DNA from: Eubacterium sp.
GTDB taxonomy: Bacteria > Bacillota > Clostridia > Lachnospirales > Lachnospiraceae
DNA: 64,000 bases
Assembly: GCA_024684035.1 (NCBI GenBank)
Contig: JAIKXQ010000044.1
Location: 1 to 64,000, forward strand
Reading direction: 5' to 3'
Shown here one piece after another: positions 29,401 through 36,405 of the stretch. Both the position numbers and the translations under genes were made by a program. Under the pieces are notes generated by a model, which saw only the letters and a program-made list of their open reading frames with translations, searched no databases and was not told the DNA's origin. Every line of letters begins with the position of its first letter. Positions within the stretch are counted from its first letter, which is position 1.

Positions 29401-32400
29401 ACTTCCGTCAGCCGGTTTGCATTCTTGTTGAGCTCCACGGTGTAATGGAACAGCGGTTCGTTTTGAGAAGTGTATACGACTTCTCCTTTCTTCGAAAGGA
29501 GTTCATTCACCCAGGAATTCTCCGCAACTGCCTCATTGCTGGTGAAGTCCTTTCCACTGTCCTCGTGAAGAACAAGTACCGCCCGGTTAATTCCCCGGGA
29601 ACGCACATTTCCTCCCAGATACTTGTCATCCCTGCTCACCACCGTGAACACGACGTGTGAGAGATCCCCCGCTGCCTTCTGATTTTTCAGCAATACCACC
29701 AGACTGTTCCCGTTCTTCGTGATTCCGCTGATACTGCCCTCGGAATCCTCCGGAATGGATGTGAACTCGTAGTCGGTACCCTCGGACAGTTCTTTCTCTG
29801 TGCCGGCATTCTCCGGATCCCTGTACACGATCCGGAAATCATCTTTCATAAAGGTGTGCCCCTCCGGCAGAGTGTCCGTGAGTTCTGCAGTTTTTCCGGT
29901 CTGAAGTCTGGTTCCGGGAATCAGTTCCCAGGTTACCAGTCCGGTTTTCGGATCCGGCGGGTTCTGTTCACTCAGCTTCTTCGTGAGATACAGCATGTAC
30001 ATCTCTGTTCCGATGTCCGGAACCCCGTACTCAACCGACGGTCCGTTTCCACTTCCGTCCGGAAAATAAACCAGCACTGTCGCGCTGTTCTTATACTGGC
30101 TTGTATTGGCGAGATCCACAGTTTCACCGCTGCTACCGGAAGAATTGTCAACCTTGTCATGGTCGATGGAAGTCTCAAAAGTAATGGTATAGGCGTCGCT
30201 AAAAGTCTTGTCAAACCGGATATGCAGAGTATCTCCCACGCTTCCGTCCGCCGGATTTCGAAGAGTGCCGTCCCCGGCATCTTCACCGGCCTCATAGGAA
30301 ATTCCATTGTCATCCGGAGTTGTACCGACGGGTGTCTCCGCCTCACCTCCCGTAAAAATCCTTCCTTTGGAATAACGCACTGTCGCCGGATCGAGAACCA
30401 GGCCTCCCGTCATGGTATCCTTTACCACACACCGGTACACATTCGACTGGCTGCTGTTCAGGTTGATCGTCCAGCGGATGCGGTCCCCGCCGATCTGTTC
30501 TCCACTCTTGGTCAGCCGGACTACCGGTATCGTCACGTCTGCCTGATCCCCGTTCTTTTCCTTTGTCTCATCCACAGATTCTCCCCGGATCTGTACGCGG
30601 TTGGACATCTTTGTATCCACGTTCGCATTGCGGTTCGCCTTCTCAATGAGCGAATCCGACGCTTCGGATACAACCGTAAACGTCACCGGCGCAATCAGCT
30701 CCGTATCCTCCGGAAACACATAATCCATCTGCACGGTGCCATCCGTTTGCGATGTATCAAAAGAAAACGCCGCATCTGCCGTTCCGCTTTCTTCCGTGTA
30801 GATCACCTGCTCACCCAGGCTGACACTTTTGATCACCTGATCATTCTGATTAAAAAAGTCACTCAGCGTCACCCCTGCCAGGGACACGCCGCGGCTGCTG
30901 CCGTCCGATCCTGCTATAATCGTCCAAGTGACTGTCCTGCCATCCGCCTTGTCTATTTTTCCTTCCTTGCTTACTCCGAGAATCTCCTTAGATCTCGGCA
31001 GAACCTTGATCTGAATTTTTTGTCCGTCCGCCATCTCGATGTCATAGAGACGCTCGTTATCCAGACTCCTGATCAGCTCCTGGTTCACCTGAAAAACATA
31101 GTCGAGTCGCGCAGAAATATTGTAGAGATAATTGCTCTTGTTTACCGCGTCCGTAAAGGTGATCCGGACGGTATTCTCTCCGGGAAGCTTGCAGTAGGTC
31201 AGAATTTCATTCTTATTGTCATCCGTCTTGATCACCGTAGGATTGCTCTGTGTGCCCACAGTTGCCTCATCTACAATCAGAAATTCCGGAAGCTTCAGAT
31301 CAAAATAATCGCCGCCCATAAGGGTGCGATTCTCCGGATCGACGATGGAAATCTGAAGTCCGATTCCCACCTTATCCAGCTCATTGATACTCATCCCGGA
31401 GGGAAGACTGTAGGTTACAACTCCGTCCTTTACTTCTGTCTGGAAATCCTCACCTTTTTCCGGTTTGTCGACATTGTATCCCTTCACCGCATAGAACTCC
31501 GCATCCACATTATTCTCGATGACGCCGGTTCCTGCAGAATGACTTCCTCCACCCTCCGGTACGGTAATGGCGATCGCCGAAAAACTGTCCAGAGAAAATG
31601 CGACATCCGCCTGATAACCGGTCACATCTACAGAACCCGCAAGTTCCTCACAGATGACATCCGAAGCAGATGCCCCCGTGACCTGCTCGGTGGTGTCGGC
31701 GCCGCTTTTTGCCTGTTCCGATAGAATCAGGTGAGCCAGCGTCGGCGCAGTCTCTTCTCTCTCCACACATTTGGCCAGATCCGCATCCACAATCTGCATA
31801 TGAATACTGACGGATCCATTCTCCGGCTCAAACTCGTACTCATCACCGGTTATATTGCCGTCCTCGTCCTTCGGCGTGACAAAAAAGCCAATGTCATACA
31901 GCCAGGTGTTGTCCGCCGTGTATGGTCTCTTGCTCTGTATCCCGGCCTTTCCGTTCAGTGCGTCCATATAGGCATCGTAGGAATAACCCGCAGTCCGGTT
32001 CGTAATGGGCTGTACACGAAGAACCGCGTCATCCGGCACTTCCTTTGGATTCTGAAGAACCGCCGTCACAGAAATCCGGCCGTCATTATAGACATACTCC
32101 GTCTTGCTGTCTTCTTTTTCTTTCTCTTTTTTCTCCGCCTTTCCGGAGGGCACGGGTGTAGAACCGAAAACCGGCTTCTTTGTGCCTTCAGACTCCGCTC
32201 CGGCGCTATCGGCTGAAATATCCCCCCGTTCTTCCTCCGCATTTTCGGCAGATGACGAAGCGGCCGTTGCCGGTTCCTGCTTTTCCTCCTCCGCTTGCGG
32301 AATTTCCTCCGGTGGATCCAACTCAGGTGTTTCCTCCCTCTCGACAGAGGACGCAACTGTTCCCTCACTCTCTTCCAGAGCCGGAGCCGTCACACTCCCC

Positions 32401-32609
32401 GCCGTGACCTGTTCCGCATTTTCCGAAATCACATCCGCCAGGAGCAGCCTGGCGCCTCCCGTACTGAAAACTGTCTCAAGCAGGAATATAAACGTAAGAA
32501 GAAGGACTACTACGCTTTTATACGTATGTGTCCTTCTTGCTCTGATCCGCTTTTCTGCGGCTCTCTGTTCTCTTTTTTCTTTTCTTCCGGTGCCACTTGT
32601 GCCCGCCAT
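20475..32609 (-). CDS. Giant cell-wall-anchored adhesin with Cna-B/SpaA repeats (4,044 residues)
   Basis: Secreted surface protein. A basic N-region and hydrophobic core (about residues 32-47) form a long signal peptide; an acidic, Ser/Glu-rich disordered segment follows to about 160. From about 370 to 1400 there are several large adhesin-like beta modules, each with a WTI..N strand and a DT(L/V)PE-type turn. From about 1390 to 3880 I count at least 17 SpaA/Cna-B prealbumin-like domains. Their ends carry the isopeptide-glutamate motif E-x-x-AP-x-GY or a variant (KEIKPPAGY, TETKAPEGY, REIEAPAGY, QEVDAPAGY, YEVEAPAGY). A Pro/Thr stalk (PTPTPVPK, near 3913) precedes the sorting signal: SPVQTGD, a TM helix (about 4015-4035) and the RRGYKKH tail. 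PVQTG is a non-LPXTG sortase motif; no sortase gene lies in the window. AGGAGG RBS before the ATG. Ligand unknown. Confidence 0.93.
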   Translation of the reverse strand: MAGTSGTGRKEKREQRAAEKRIRARRTHTYKSVVVLLLTFIFLLETVFSTGGARLLLADVISENAEQVTAGSVTAPALEESEGTVASSVEREETPELDPPEEIPQAEEEKQEPATAASSSAENAEEERGDISADSAGAESEGTKKPVFGSTPVPSGKAEKKEKEKEDSKTEYVYNDGRISVTAVLQNPKEVPDDAVLRVQPITNRTAGYSYDAYMDALNGKAGIQSKRPYTADNTWLYDIGFFVTPKDEDGNITGDEYEFEPENGSVSIHMQIVDADLAKCVEREETAPTLAHLILSEQAKSGADTTEQVTGASASDVICEELAGSVDVTGYQADVAFSLDSFSAIAITVPEGGGSHSAGTGVIENNVDAEFYAVKGYNVDKPEKGEDFQTEVKDGVVTYSLPSGMSINELDKVGIGLQISIVDPENRTLMGGDYFDLKLPEFLIVDEATVGTQSNPTVIKTDDNKNEILTYCKLPGENTVRITFTDAVNKSNYLYNISARLDYVFQVNQELIRSLDNERLYDIEMADGQKIQIKVLPRSKEILGVSKEGKIDKADGRTVTWTIIAGSDGSSRGVSLAGVTLSDFFNQNDQVIKSVSLGEQVIYTEESGTADAAFSFDTSQTDGTVQMDYVFPEDTELIAPVTFTVVSEASDSLIEKANRNANVDTKMSNRVQIRGESVDETKEKNGDQADVTIPVVRLTKSGEQIGGDRIRWTINLNSSQSNVYRCVVKDTMTGGLVLDPATVRYSKGRIFTGGEAETPVGTTPDDNGISYEAGEDAGDGTLRNPADGSVGDTLHIRFDKTFSDAYTITFETSIDHDKVDNSSGSSGETVDLANTSQYKNSATVLVYFPDGSGNGPSVEYGVPDIGTEMYMLYLTKKLSEQNPPDPKTGLVTWELIPGTRLQTGKTAELTDTLPEGHTFMKDDFRIVYRDPENAGTEKELSEGTDYEFTSIPEDSEGSISGITKNGNSLVVLLKNQKAAGDLSHVVFTVVSRDDKYLGGNVRSRGINRAVLVLHEDSGKDFTSNEAVAENSWVNELLSKKGEVVYTSQNEPLFHYTVELNKNANRLTEVSFTDDFTEDNPEGNALYYTSGGTKYPLLREEYTILGADAEQYKPVLRNSLGSVVAADQAEVKVSNEAGNKKISVNWKADLEESCVLDFYVKINTDLVDFYEKEGFLGSDSSQPEALPVTFGADNTCALHFKPRSGKDTEVTASSKSEAAAVASVLGKKGLYSKEGRTNSWTIDVNPAGMSLSTGSGNPVLRDTVPESQNLQKKTILLYRVDQSSRQNGLTKLFDGSRDAFGTENENQIKVTVKKERSGITNLQVDFPSNAGTNAYRLTYSTVVTKATASDATSNTAGLTWGTAPHTAYVTAKAEAVSSGSATANQFSMMTMTKVDALSVDGTPIPIQFAEYELYTKDEDGAVDEVVDSAWTDKNGQITFVCDTGKKYYIREVAAPEVTDDLGYALDSQEYGPYEPSPGPQDIRPRNAAGTAMRKYFTDERDTSIFKTGSVEVTKIFDKSDPQADYTGVGSAAGYQATFQLLVYPGGKSGKSKVVDRLLGTDEEGVYVYDQKSADSENNAQASLSVVTTGASKANGSGLQESKLVIRNLPWGQYALQETDSQQPGYVKNSKLYYFVVSKATAGEAEVVFEDSESGDNRVTIHNTPTKLTIRKQGAAGNTLTGGADGELAEAEFLLTATDSKNFALSSNVHYPLTDDELSFSLSGSEFGSDGSLTLSGILVSGETYTLKEIKPPAGYTAAAPVTGIKGGDNIEAVMKDARTSFTFKKTDQNGEKVSGATMTLQGRFADAADGSKINSTATAPEVVFSGTGAQQTAVWTTTASKADVTFTGKLIAGEAYTLRESLDNGTGQYTEPKAELRFTVSEDGKKIMLTGDDGTAGNTTAATADQEAADDTLGIGAFVTGGTTVTLRNHRYLAFFSFEKVDNTVKRNGIAGAVFKLESLKSDPQDPSNKVVDQVLENLTTGADGRFDSSSSGLSNVFYGSIPANKKLSKGLPVGTYILTETKAPEGYYSNPELTWEFEITADDDGKNVVKAATPGDVGAGTLVNYIRPVTLKLTKRDVNDSAKVLKDAEYTLYTDRECKTKLDTTNASLLQEKADGTAADPYDNPQVTDENGEIRFDSLPWGTYYLKETKAPKSYRLDGNTYRVVVGKDGVSFGNNSEVSDSRLTRLAENQTENEGGRIRVYEADLNDAITQLYVVKTDQFGKNADGVILTIYEADGTTKIDEFEFKGNQDVKDAPKWNLTGKLSAGGTYIIRETYRDADAEKQYQKPHETGDETALIDAYTVHVSENGSAWELDPLEEGYALTGTGANPEAKNDVALNIDQGSVLGIVNKRIMGTTAILQKAALNRDSAGTGKLYKYLDGAVFALYQEDTQGGRTKFGEFTTGNGYGFLTTSNFEEYRDEEKFTENGGLVAGDYILKEVRAPRGYQINATEYRFSVDSDTDGKVIVIDSKSPEEPITDYRLEDMIPKWPNSYPGTPVIDEPIPGQIRVKKTASDGTSPLEGAVFELYTDKACTTPAEYYDTFDHTNGQKSGGIATNAEGEAVFYGLAWDTIYWVREIEAPAGYSVNNSVQPVKLTAGDYSNSIDLEDPPAGSSTGKKISAGVTETTVIDGDKVKVEAVVEFSDAKTEITIVKDDQNQQLTYEDGVELSIYSADQQNAEGSFEGEPVYSWKAGSRPATGNTSSGSSGNGATGQTGNDSADGGGEENPNARRISGVLTAGNTYVLVEKDNARFCHMDPVTFRLNSEGKIELSSGGNRAGNVSVNEDGDVLTLTNRRIFAEAAFVKTDAENNLKKLGAAKYGLYWAGGLLGGYNVQADTLLQVMVTDENGLLSTAGNITKDTIAESAKLNERQKTLLSRGLLSGHYYFLEMDAPFYYQKSDTKYAFTVDESSDGKVILLGESDGENSSFAKGYVTVKEGQSKEDLEEQIRKMADEKSLYVVDSRLPGCIELDKVRKDHITEHVGDAEYSIFTSRECAERDLATKEGSAFDTEKDFVSRALTDSDGLAEFVNLKWGKYYIKETKAAPGFQIDPYVYEVVVGENTYNSSVSLKGLSEQNGHVLSTWTGEDAIYTFITVQDYANTLTISKLGQVFENQAAGESGTKAQGGAIFRIRLLDQDFNPTDSTTQNLSTDRGSGKILWERQQVGLIQGYAYQLEEVQAPEGYMLISPIRFMIMDDYGTVQLLDQDNRPAREVPITDAEGEEREGASLVARVEQNVKSEGRRTTGSSDSSDENEDTQGGGTRLCDFTIVITNPQQDNRILLTKTDRCFGNPVRDAKYQLFESTDDLGDEIQAGTLSANDSRLNASLDGTGKEIILQTNAEGEAVFTHLTPGKYYYVIEKEASAGYRLDGRIHAVGKFRTGVVNEISYHGETKELHVSDVSISTLKFRKVLQSNEDEEKPSYLPLQGVTFAFYTDENARVPYRISQMTGSEDGHQVTEAGDGGNHEAHGGVTADDDSLRHSEEDCAVPSDLTWTGGLTDNKIGAEARVVTGADGSVRITGLPHTVLYMKEVREDSGDNDRIRQNRTVYEVDLRGREPVITTVQNEPSEEKTLRTVEEDQKTVTEIINRYNYGKISMIKLDREDYLGQSRTEDGEKKESKMTALAGAVYGLYRRTDTILSGSQTLQGVSSGQENGTGAVDGTPSDDGNTGGSGGDDESVDDKGNTEVSGGDALTENGIWVQVARAETNSYGRVTFDRLIPGYDYKIQEVDAPAGYRKSGSAFYFSTALQKEDAAVKSSVVVIPDTGAPKDAGSKDSAQTDRTLATDEEGGLLKEGDSYVWLEPQIMLSVSKVDEQGKYLAGAKFEIRDESGTVLAAWTSEKGEKILSGKETASMEVGKTYQLYEVEAPAGYEATEPVSFVAEDKRVGGQELYVQEVARVVNVASTPTPTPVPKTTGSAGETPMVTEPADAKTTPQASKPADATGRPDQAASEDGDEPLVPMTREEVERTIDIDKLPKIDYVPEGGYEIEISNNRYVVFNAKGEAIGLRSPVQTGDSSTVMRDLYILVAVGLILLALVIMRRGYKKH

Positions 32610-32673
32610 ATATATAACCTCCTGATCGCGAAGAATCGCCCATGATGTCTTTCTAATTTCTTCGCCCTGTTTC

Positions 32674-32702
32674 TCTATAAAAATAAGCTAAAACCTAAGC
32701 AA
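32674..32702 (-). promoter_or_regulatory. Candidate promoter of the adhesin gene
   Basis: Minus strand TTGCTT (32702-32697), spacer 17, TATAGA (32679-32674), in an AT-rich stretch about 65 bases before the ATG. It lies 13 bases from the edge of repeat B2. Confidence 0.5.
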
Positions 32703-32714
32703 AAACCCATATTT

Positions 32715-32934
32715 CGCGGAAGGCGCCAGAGTCATGCAAAGCGAACACTTGGAAGCGGAGGACGAAGCGCGAGCATAGCGCGGGTGCGTGAGCAATGTCT
32801 GAGACCGCTTTGGACATCGCCCGAAGGGCATAAGACAAAGCGGTTGAGCTTTTTGCGGGAGCACCCCGCAATAAACGGCGGAGCGCTGAGGACGAGAGCG
32901 ACGTGTTCGCGTGCATGCTCTGGCGCCTTCCGCG
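32715..32934 (-). repeat. Family B repeat, copy B2, with perfect terminal inverted repeats
   Basis: Reverse orientation relative to B1. The ends CGCGGAAGGCGCCAGAG (32715-32731) and its exact reverse complement (32918-32934) give 17-bp terminal inverted repeats. Internal stem ACCGCTTTG with CAAAGCGGT (read on the minus strand) flanks the same GCCCTTCGGGC hairpin as B1. Confidence 0.87.
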
Positions 32935-32969
32935 TTCTGCATAGTTCAATCGAAAAAGATTATGATATA

Positions 32970-33034
32970 TCGAAACAAAGTCCGCCTCCGGTTCCGCTCC
33001 CTAACAGGGATGCAAAAGAACCGAAGGCGGACTT
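32970..33034 (-). terminator. Terminator of the MFS transporter gene
   Basis: 17-bp arms AAGTCCGCCTCCGGTTC (32978-32994) and GAACCGAAGGCGGACTT (33018-33034), one G-U pair. TTTGTTTCGAT follows on the minus strand. The left arm begins with ACAAAGTCCGC, the first block of family A repeats. Confidence 0.8.
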
Positions 33035-33055
33035 GATTTGATTGGACTTAATTGA

Positions 33056-34222
33056 TTACCCGGACTGTTTCTTTACTTTCATGTGCCCGACCCGGCCAAG
33101 TCCGGCAACCGAGAGGATGGCCAGGATGAAGAAGGCGGCCAGGGCGGCTATTGCCATGCGGATTCCGAACTGATCGGACAGAATGCCCGTGAGCGCCGTG
33201 AATATAACTCCGCCGACGCCGGTGGCCGTAGTAATCATTCCCGTTACGGTGGCTGTACTCTTTCCCGCAAAACCAAAGGAGGTATTCAGTACGCTGGGAT
33301 AGATTGCTCCGCTGGCCATTCCCAGGGGGATCGTGAGTATAAGGATCAGCAACTGGCTTGTGGAAAATGCAATGGCGATGGTGAGTATCGGAATGCTGAT
33401 GCAGCACAGATACAGGATCTGTCTGGCTTTGGCAGAGAATTTTCCCGCGAGGATTCGGGCAGGAATCATGGCAGCCCAGAATACGGAAAGTACAATCTTG
33501 CCGTTTTCTGTGTGCAGCTTTGTATTCATATAAGTATCGATGAAGAAGGAAAAGCCGTTCTCAAAGCCCACATAGATACACATGATCACGCAGAGCAGCA
33601 GGACTCCGACGATCAGCATCTTTTCTCTGCCGCCGGCTTCTTGTGACGCCACCACCGGCTGCTCCCGCACAAGGAAGGTCACCACGCGAACGCAGAGAAG
33701 AGCAATCAGGGATGTGGCCGCAAGAAGGATGAAGAGCATCCTCCAGCCGATTCCCATGCTGAGATAGAAGCGAACGATCAAAGGAGATACCAGCGCGCCA
33801 AGGGCGTAGAGAGAGGTAATATAACCGATCTTCGTCGTTCCGGTCACCGGATAAGCGTCTGCCAGAGCCGCCAGGGAAATAAACTGCAGGGCGCTGGTGG
33901 TCAGACCAATCATAAAGATACTGAACAGGAATACATAATTCGACGTCCAGAATACGATCAACAGGTTGCTCACCACCTGAATCCCAAGCATCACGAGGAT
34001 ACTGAGCCTTTTTCCCGTCCGGTCTGCCCAGTGCCCCAGAAGAATCGGCGCCAGCATATCCGCCAGCAGTTCAAAGGACGCGAAGAATCCCATGGACGTA
34101 TGGGTCAGGTTGTACTCTTTTCCAATCTCCAAAAGGCTCGCCTGATATCCACCGGATTCAAAACCATTGATAAAAATAATCAGAAACAAAATAACAAACA
34201 GTACATCTCTCTTTTTTCTCAT
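33056..34222 (-). CDS. Major facilitator superfamily transporter
   Basis: Twelve-TM MFS permease of 388 residues. MFS signature after TM2: GHWADRTGKR. A central loop (VREQPVVASQEAGGREK) separates the two six-helix halves. The substrate is not evident; the profile resembles sugar or drug exporters. ATG 34222 is preferred over ATG 34243 because GGGAGGTG lies just before it. It stands alone between its own terminator and the GGDEF gene. Confidence 0.87.
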   Translation of the reverse strand: MRKKRDVLFVILFLIIFINGFESGGYQASLLEIGKEYNLTHTSMGFFASFELLADMLAPILLGHWADRTGKRLSILVMLGIQVVSNLLIVFWTSNYVFLFSIFMIGLTTSALQFISLAALADAYPVTGTTKIGYITSLYALGALVSPLIVRFYLSMGIGWRMLFILLAATSLIALLCVRVVTFLVREQPVVASQEAGGREKMLIVGVLLLCVIMCIYVGFENGFSFFIDTYMNTKLHTENGKIVLSVFWAAMIPARILAGKFSAKARQILYLCCISIPILTIAIAFSTSQLLILILTIPLGMASGAIYPSVLNTSFGFAGKSTATVTGMITTATGVGGVIFTALTGILSDQFGIRMAIAALAAFFILAILSVAGLGRVGHMKVKKQSG

Positions 34223-34390
34223 AACACCTCCCAGATGCCGCACTTCCGCATGACATCATTTGCTTCTGAACTCGTCAGATCAAAGGTTACCTGTCTTACT
34301 GCTTATTCTCTCATTTTGTTATTCTATTATTCTATTGGTTTGCTACTCTCCCGCTTCTTCGTTCTACTTTCTACGTATATAATTTCAGAA

Positions 34391-35551
34391 TTAACGTGTA
34401 CTCTCTTTAACTCTTTTTTTGTTCCTGTACATCATTTCGTCGGCAATGTCTATCAGCTGCCGGAAGGTATGTCCGTCCTTCAGGCACCGGGCGTAGCCCA
34501 CGCTGATCGTCAGCGGATAAGGCAGATTTTCCCCTGCCGCTTTCTCCTCAACGGCTGCCATAATCATCCTTCCGAACCGCTCCGGATCCATTTCCTCCAG
34601 ACAACCGATCACGGCGAACTCATCTCCTCCGTATCTGGCCACAAAACATCCCGTGCGTCCCGCAATATCACGGAGAGCTTCCGCTGTCAGTACCAGCGCC
34701 CGGTCACCTTCCACATGACCGAAATTGTCGTTGATACTCTTGAAGTCATTCATATCCATCATGAATATGTAATAACTCTTTTCCTCGAAATACCCGGAGA
34801 TCTCATGGAAATACATCTCCAGACGGACACGGTTGTTAAGCCCTGTCAGGAAATCGGTATTCAGTCCCCTGTTCTGGAACAAAAGGAAGAGCCACACGAT
34901 ACAACCCAGAAGCACATAAGGCTTCATCGTCGCCCATGTAAAAAAGAACTCGATCATATAACATACACAGGGAAAAAAGGAGAAGATCATAATGCACCGG
35001 TCTTCTTTTCGCGCCACCGGATTCTTCTCCACTTTTACCTTTGCAGCGGCAAGTACAAAGAGCATCGGCATGTAAATCCCTGAGATAATCTGAAGGACAA
35101 AATAGCATTCTCCGAGTTCTATGTAATCCCCACTGTAATAAAGAATCCCGCTGCTGCTCATCGGCAGAAGATGAAGAAGAAAAACCAGCAGCGTCGGCAT
35201 CATCAGAAGGATTCTGCGAGTCCTCGTCAGGACGAACTCATACTTCATTCTCGCCATACAGAGAAGGAAAATATTGTAATTACATCCGACCTGAAACATC
35301 GCGTACATCACCGCGATCAGATACATTCCCCGTCTTCCCCAGTGATGCATATTTGAATCATTGATGTACCAGAGAGTGTCCGTGAGGATGTATAAAATGT
35401 AACAGACAATCGCTTTACGAAAAATCAGCTTCTCCCACTGGGTAACCATCTTCTGGGAAATATTCCAGAATACAAGCATAGCCATAGCGATATAGAAAAA
35501 TTCCAAGCCGAAATCCCTGAAATAATACTGTATTTCCGTCAAGCGTCTCAC
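34391..35551 (-). CDS. Membrane-bound diguanylate cyclase (GGDEF)
   Basis: Makes cyclic-di-GMP. About six N-terminal TM helices (residues about 10-190) act as a sensor-like membrane domain. A C-terminal GGDEF domain follows: DFLTGLNNR at its start, DMNDFKSINDNFGH, active-site YGGDEFAVIG. The inhibitory I-site RxxD reads RTGC here, so product feedback inhibition is probably lost. No EAL domain. GTG start at 35551. Adjacent to a lipoprotein gene 41 bases upstream on the same strand; no other c-di-GMP gene in the window. Confidence 0.92.
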   Translation of the reverse strand: MRRLTEIQYYFRDFGLEFFYIAMAMLVFWNISQKMVTQWEKLIFRKAIVCYILYILTDTLWYINDSNMHHWGRRGMYLIAVMYAMFQVGCNYNIFLLCMARMKYEFVLTRTRRILLMMPTLLVFLLHLLPMSSSGILYYSGDYIELGECYFVLQIISGIYMPMLFVLAAAKVKVEKNPVARKEDRCIMIFSFFPCVCYMIEFFFTWATMKPYVLLGCIVWLFLLFQNRGLNTDFLTGLNNRVRLEMYFHEISGYFEEKSYYIFMMDMNDFKSINDNFGHVEGDRALVLTAEALRDIAGRTGCFVARYGGDEFAVIGCLEEMDPERFGRMIMAAVEEKAAGENLPYPLTISVGYARCLKDGHTFRQLIDIADEMMYRNKKRVKESTR

Positions 35552-35592
35552 CGCCTCTCATCTATTCTGGTTTTCTTATCCGCGAACACGCA

Positions 35593-36261
35593 TCACATAA
35601 CGTCGACGATCTTCTGTCGGAGAACTTCCCACTTCTGCTGAGCATCGTGTTTCTCCACTGCCTCTGAAGCCCTGTCAAGAACGCTGCTGTCACTGAATAC
35701 ATCTTTCACGGATGCAAAATCACTGAACATCAGATTCGCGTTCGTGGAGATCCCTCTCCAGTTTTCGCGGAAGTTTTCTTTCTGTTCATCATCAAGTTTT
35801 TCCCAGGCTGTCTTTACAGCGTCCGCAATCTCCTCTTCGCTTCCGTCATTGTCGGCGGCCCATTCCACAAGGCCGACTGCCGCGGCCGCAGATTTGAGCG
35901 CAGAGCCGGCGCTTCCGCCCCAGCCGACACATTTTTCAAATGCGTCTCCGAGTTTCTCTGTCTCGCTGCCCTCGCTGTCTCCGCTCAGATTCAGTTCGTT
36001 CTGTTCAGACACAGATGCTGTTCTTTCGCTGCTCTCGGAATTCGTGCCCGCCATTTCCGACGACCCGGATGTGCTGTTCCCCGACACGGAAGAAACCGAC
36101 TCATCCGATGAGCTTTCTTTAACCGCTGCCTGATCGGAGGAAGCAGTCACAGAAGAGGAGGACCCTTCATGCATCTTCACTGCATCTTTGGACCAGCTGC
36201 ACGCCGTCACTCCCACAGTAAGAATACCTGCCAGTAAAACACAAACGACTTTCTTTTTCAT
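35593..36261 (-). CDS. Serine-rich lipoprotein, function unknown
   Basis: N-terminal lipoprotein signal: MKKKVVCVLLAGILTVGVTAC with lipobox GVTAC. Next comes a low-complexity Ser/Glu/Gly linker of about 85 residues. A helical C-terminal domain of about 110 residues follows (FEKCVGWGGSAGSALKSAAA, TAWEKLDDEQKENFRENW) with no recognised family. ATG 36261 is preferred, with AAAGGA 9-10 bases upstream. It precedes the GGDEF gene and may be co-transcribed with it. Confidence 0.72.
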   Translation of the reverse strand: MKKKVVCVLLAGILTVGVTACSWSKDAVKMHEGSSSSVTASSDQAAVKESSSDESVSSVSGNSTSGSSEMAGTNSESSERTASVSEQNELNLSGDSEGSETEKLGDAFEKCVGWGGSAGSALKSAAAAVGLVEWAADNDGSEEEIADAVKTAWEKLDDEQKENFRENWRGISTNANLMFSDFASVKDVFSDSSVLDRASEAVEKHDAQQKWEVLRQKIVDVM

Positions 36262-36405
36262 AACAATCATTCCTTTCTGAACCTTCCCCCGTCACTACAT
36301 CTGTTATTGCCTTTTCAAAGCCCCGAAATCATTCCCTCTAATAATTGTTTAAATATTTATATTATGATAGATTCTCTTAAAATTCAACTGTCCCGGAATA
36401 CAGCT

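Larger units (their letters stand above)
32610..33055. other. Intergenic region upstream of the adhesin gene
   Basis: 446 bases. It holds the adhesin RBS and promoter, repeat B2 and the terminator of the MFS gene. No gene is supported; short open frames are within B2. Confidence 0.7.

Noticed and set aside
29856..31724. 622-codon plus-strand open frame
   Set aside because: Same situation: antisense to the adhesin N-terminal modules, with low-complexity His/Arg/Ile-rich translation.
32688..33041. Three 84-85-codon open frames over repeat B2
   Set aside because: They fall within the inverted-repeat element and neighbouring terminator, have no RBS, and overlap each other in both strands.
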